From positions 2,615,616 to 2,679,615 of the forward strand of contig NC_135015.1 of the NCBI RefSeq assembly GCF_051020955.1: a stretch of DNA of 64,000 nucleotides. Direction: 5' to 3'. Under the pieces are notes generated by a model that saw only the letters and a program-made list of their open reading frames with translations, did not search any database and was not told the DNA's origin. The stretch is from Megalopta genalis (Eukaryota > Arthropoda > Insecta > Hymenoptera > Halictidae). Shown here piece by piece: positions 59,823 through 64,000 of this stretch (positions are counted from its first letter, which is position 1; each line of letters opens with the position of its first letter). The translations under genes and the position numbers were made by a program.

Positions 59823-62644
59823 AATTCAGGCACATAAATGCCCTCGTTATCGGAAATTTTTGCAGAAACTTCTAGCTTTTTAAATTGTCAACACAAAGCG
59901 GTATGATTCATGAAACGACTTAAAGATACCGAAAATTTCGGAAAACTCGCTGCAAATAAATAATCAGCTGAGATAGGAACGACGAAAGTACCACGCAGTG
60001 ACAACATTTCCTTATCTCGGTAAAAAGCCGGATTCAGAAGTTTCGCGGGCAGAAGTGGTCGGGAAGCTTTCAGTCTAATACATCGTTGCAGAAGTAGTTC
60101 GAGATAAGCAAGAACACGCGGTCGCCGAAGTACTGAAATAGATTGCGCATAAAACGAAGAATGTAAACAGAAAATACGCGGCCGCAGACGTTTCTCGTTT
60201 TTATTGTTTCGCGAGATTCAGTGCATGTTGTGCCGCGCCGGTTTCCGATATTTCGAGCGGACCGCGTCGATAAGGTGACAAACCTGACTCTAATCATCAC
60301 ATGCGCAACGTGCACAACTGGAACTACTATTCAGTCGATACCTGCATTAATCACCTCGAGAGATCTTTACGAGCGATTTGCTAACGCCTAAATAACCAAT
60401 AAATCTTGGCCGAGTTTCTCGCGCAAGTTTATCGATCACTTAATTACTTTTTTGCGCGTCGAGGGAAAAACGATGTGTATAGTTTAGTGGGTTTCTAAGA
60501 AATCTTGTTAACGAACCATGTGAACCAGGAAACTTGTTACCGTTGCCAAGTTTTGTTTTTAAGCAAATTCACGAGTGTTGCACGTGTTATTGACTTGCGC
60601 AGCCATTATGCGATCACGTACTTTGTTGATCTAATTGACTTCGAGCGACTTACTTGGAAGGAACTTTTGCATAATCTATATAACTATTACAGGACTGTAG
60701 TTTCGAAGTCTAACAGAGTTTCATCGCGAATAAGGGGCTCGATCTTTGCTTTCGTAATGCTAGGAGAATCGATTGCCGATTTGCGGACTACGTATACAGT
60801 GGCCGAAATAATGATAGGGTTCATCTCGTGTTTGTGTTTGAAACAATGCATTTAGTGAAACACATAATTATTTACATTTGGCAATTTTGTGCAAGATCGA
60901 TAGAGGTTTATTTAATATTTTTGTATTTGTATTTACGGAATTATCATAGGTACGATTAGAAATTAATTAATTACGAAGGAAACATTGTATCTAGTTGGTC
61001 CTCTATTGTTTTTTATGAACTATGCGGTACCTATTACCTACATTTTGGCCATTGCATATTTTGCAACATTGTACAATAGAGGCACGCAGTTATGCGATTA
61101 TTGCGGGAATACAGAATTGTGAACACATTCAAATAAGACATTGAAAAAACGACATATTAACCTCTTGCCTTGCGATTTTTTTATTTTAAGTTACAATAAA
61201 ATTAAGAAAAAAGTTCTTAGCATAATTGAAATTATTGTAAGCAAAATTTTAATAGCATTTATATTCTAATAATTCATTACAACTATAATGACACATTTTT
61301 ACATGGAGAAAAAGGCAAACGAATGTGTAAATATCATAATAATTTCTTTGTTAACAGCTAGAAGAAATTTATATGATTTTTGAACATATAAATATGAGGT
61401 GGGAAGAAAGTGAGCGGATGATTTACGATTTTGGAAGATGAGATAATCGAACACCGACCAGTCAAACGTTTCAGATCTTACGAAACCGTTGATCACAATT
61501 CCACGGAAGAAAACGTAGGCCGAGGCAATTGTGGTGTAACGATGCCGGACGTTTCGCGTGTGCCCGTGTCAGTCTAATGCCTTTTCTTCTCGATCTCTTC
61601 CCTTTCCATTTTTTTCGACGAAATTTCTACGAACGTTTACGCTTTTACACGGCGCCGGGACGTTTGTCTTGACTTTCATTTCTCGTTCACGTAATCGTGG
61701 AATTCGGCGGGAGCGAGCAGCAGAGTGTGCCGGCTCGGCTCGCCTCGGCTCCGTTCCGTTCAAAAGTGAAAGTATCCCGGTCGGATTAAGAAGTTTCTTC
61801 AGGCGGTCGCTCGTCGTCCACTGTATGTAATTTCACCGTTCGCGCGGAATCTCGCCGGATGCACGCCATAGGAGCGTAATTTTATGGGTAACGGGAACGG
61901 GGTTAAGGACAGCACGTAAAAACTCGAGCCGCGAGAGAGTGGATCGATTAATTGTGAACCGGTCCTTTTTAATCGGGCGACCTGCGACGACGACGACGAC
62001 GACGGCAAACGCAAACCGAACCGCAAATCCTGCACAAAGAGTAAGGGCTCGAACGCGCTACGTGACCGTTCGCGTTCTGAACTCTACTTACGGAGTTAGG
62101 TTGCTTTAAATTGTCCATTAGGCGATTAGGTCACTGGTCAAGACCCGTGAGCAATTCTAGAGCTGTCGACAAAATTCGAGGGTTGTATGGTCGACCATAG
62201 TTACGCTAACAGAGATCGCCGGAATATGTAGTTAGTTCGACGTCAGAGAACAGAACATACTATTATTATACACTATTGTTATTATATTCTATACGAGAAA
62301 CAATTTTATAAGTCTTCCAAGTCATAGAATCAACTTCTGATAATTAATCTTATGTAGAATATTCATGTTTATAATTAATTTTTCTAAATTGTTTACAAAA
62401 TTATTGTACACATATAAATGCCTATCAAAATTGAAATCTACGACCTGTGACAAATTCCAGAGTATAGAAAGTCAAAGTCTCAGAAATTTTTGAATCTATA
62501 AAGACAGGATTTCCAAGGGTAAACTGTTTTAGTATCTAGGTTTAGGCTCCGGGAAAGCTTGTTTGTTCTAGAAGAATATCATTAGTAGAAAATGCAGGCT
62601 TTTTATATAGAACAAATATTCTAGCAAAAATAGTCTAGTGAAAG
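59823..62644. other. Non-coding stretch with a CpG-rich patch at the end
   Basis: 59980-60840 is of mixed composition with an unrecognised 116-codon frame at 60505-60855. 60860-61400 is AT-rich. 61500-62100 is CpG-rich with a TCAGTC string at 61569-61574 (no DPE match) and a GAC tract (about 61986-62005), and could be another promoter or exon. No gene is called. Confidence 0.4.
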
Positions 62645-62652
62645 ATTATGGC

Positions 62653-62853
62653 TAGGTTACGGATTTTATGCATTTTTAGCAAAACCGAATAGTTGCGATT
62701 GAAAATAATAGGAAGGTTAAAAGAATTTAAAAATCTGAGTGTGTTATTTTCAATCCACCGGAATTATTAAAAAAAGGTCGAACTTTCTATTTAGTTTCTA
62801 TTTCATGCAATCGATACAGGCAATCTTTATTTTGCATAAAAATCCGCTGTCTA
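62653..62853. mobile_element. hAT-like MITE, copy 8 (201 bp, intact ends)
   Basis: It starts TAGGTTACGGATTTTATGC, ends GCATAAAAATCCGCTGTCTA and is flanked by exact 8-bp duplications ATTATGGC (62645-62652 and 62854-62861). A second TGTCTAATTA occurs just outside at 62871. The interior is AT-rich with no frame. Confidence 0.85.
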
Positions 62854-62861
62854 ATTATGGC

Positions 62862-64000
62862 CGAGGTTGCTGTCTAATTATAACTTTTACCAAACATGGA
62901 TCACGAGGTAGAACACTGTGCACTGCTTAACCCAGTTGCATTTTCTAAGTACGTCTTCGCGCTATTATGATCGTACAATGTTTCTCGACTTGGTTGCGGT
63001 TTCATTTTTCCAAAGATAATTTATCTATTGCAATGATGCATACAAAAATTAACGTTTGTGACTATATTGTCGTATTTTACCTTTTGAAAATTCGAAAGAA
63101 AGTTCGCATAACTTGCAAGATGTTGTAATATATGTTCTACCTTTCTCAAAGTTATGCGGTCGAATTGCAGCATACACAGTTTACACAAAACGGGGCCCCG
63201 ATTGGAAATATTGGTAATTTCGAAGTTGTCTGTCAGCAAACTTCTAACGTTCGCGTAAAATCGAAACTTCAGCTTGGATATGTAAGCAAGGATTTCACTC
63301 GGTACCGAGTTTGCAGACCATTTTGGTGAGTTTCTCTTTCCAGAAAATGATGCCCGTTAGAGCAAACGGACGCAGAGCGGTTGCTGTTCAATCGAATCTG
63401 GACAAACAGTGAAGCGGAGTTGCGTGACCATTAATTTTCTAGAAAGTCCGAAGTGTAAAAAAACATTTGGAATGGAACCGGGAGTTACGCAATGATTCGA
63501 GACCGCAGAATCTCTTTTTTCTTCTCTTCTCTTTTTCATCCAGTAGTTATTCCCTGTTTTTCGAAGACGTTCCTTTCGATAACGGAAAGAAAGGAGCATA
63601 AATGAAAAGATTCCGGCGCGCGCTGTGCGAACGGAACAAGAGAAGAAGAGGGAGAGAGAAAGAAAGAGAGAGAGAGAGTGAAAGAGAAAGAGAGAGAGCG
63701 GGAGAGAGAGATGCCTTTTGTGTCAACGCCTTAATGGCGCGGTTCTGAAAAGAAGGGATAAGGAGGAAGTAGACGAGATTGAAGTACTTCCGGTGCCGCT
63801 TGGTTTCAACCGCTTTATAAATATTTTGGCGGGTTTAAAAGAATTCTTTTCTCCTTTCATGGCAGGGCTCGGCGACCGCCCGACGCGCCACCATGTTGGA
63901 GCGGTCGTTCACGAGGTTATTACACTTTCGAGGTTCGGAAACTGACATGACCGTGAATATTTTCTGAGCTGAGCACGCGATCCAGTTAAATTTCCATCTA
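62862..64000. other. Non-coding stretch ending in a GA-rich, CpG-rich patch
   Basis: A GA tract occupies about 63640-63712, followed by CpG-rich sequence and GCCACCATG at about 63888 whose frame closes after about 24 codons. A donor-like TTTTG|GTGAGT lies at 63325 after an unrecognised frame. GA-rich plus CpG-rich sequence resembles the promoter at 42 kb, so another start site may lie at or past the window edge. Confidence 0.35.

Noticed and set aside
1..64000. tRNA or rRNA genes
   Set aside because: I looked for B-box (GGTTCGAATCC-like) strings with a matching acceptor stem and for conserved rRNA cores and saw none. A covariance-model scan would be needed to exclude diverged or small RNA genes.

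Overview
This window looks like non-coding nuclear DNA from an insect, most likely a hymenopteran (bee, wasp or ant). The reasons are its AT-rich background broken by CpG-rich islands, the absence of any bacterial gene organisation, decayed mariner copies with TTGGGTTGGCAAC ends, many short inverted-repeat (MITE-type) transposons, long microsatellites, and a TCAGTC-type initiator in a GA-rich promoter. The order is an inference from these traits. No complete protein-coding gene, rRNA, tRNA or CRISPR array can be supported.

The best host-gene signal is at about 41.4-43.1 kb on the + strand. It consists of a CpG-rich island with a (CCA/CCG)n tract and long GA tracts, a TCAGTC initiator near 42256 with a 4-of-5 match to the downstream promoter element at the correct +28 spacing, and then about 850 bases ending in the splice donor ACG|GTGAGT at 43103/43104. 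I read this as the promoter and mostly non-coding first exon of a gene whose other exons lie elsewhere, so much of 43.1-64 kb would be intron or intergenic DNA. Weaker CpG-rich islands lie near 8.9-9.9, 11.0-11.6, 13.4-14.05, 23.0-23.6, 25.0-25.6, 26.8-27.7, 35.0-35.7, 54.0-54.4, 61.5-62.1 and 63.6-63.95 kb. A possible exon lies on the - strand at 30.0-30.3 kb.

Most of what can be read is transposon debris. (1) A MITE family has termini like TAGACTGCGGATTTT and 8-bp target duplications, as hAT elements do. Eight copies have both ends (2193, 8356, 11615, 28008, 29752, 57663, 59608, 62653) and several are fragments. (2) Two mariner copies (17995-18569 and 57818-58393, opposite strands) share the same large internal deletion and keep only the C-terminal part of the transposase; the second sits inside a copy of family 1. 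(3) A dense nest of palindromic elements lies at 19.6-20.5 kb. (4) Other inverted-repeat elements lie at 10.2, 32.3, 33.9, 35.9, 49.3, 52.3, 53.6 and 56.7 kb. (5) A TTAA-bounded family (23653-24337) has fragments elsewhere. Simple repeats include a 130-base GT/GC tract, an 18-base G run, a TTA tract, and minisatellites with 51-53-base and 40-base units.

No new defence, metabolic or regulatory system is visible. The most informative structures are the nested insertion at 57.7-58.4 kb, the co-amplified mariner deletion derivative, the MITE with an internal 40-base array, the nearly perfect hairpin beside the G run, and the candidate promoter and first exon.
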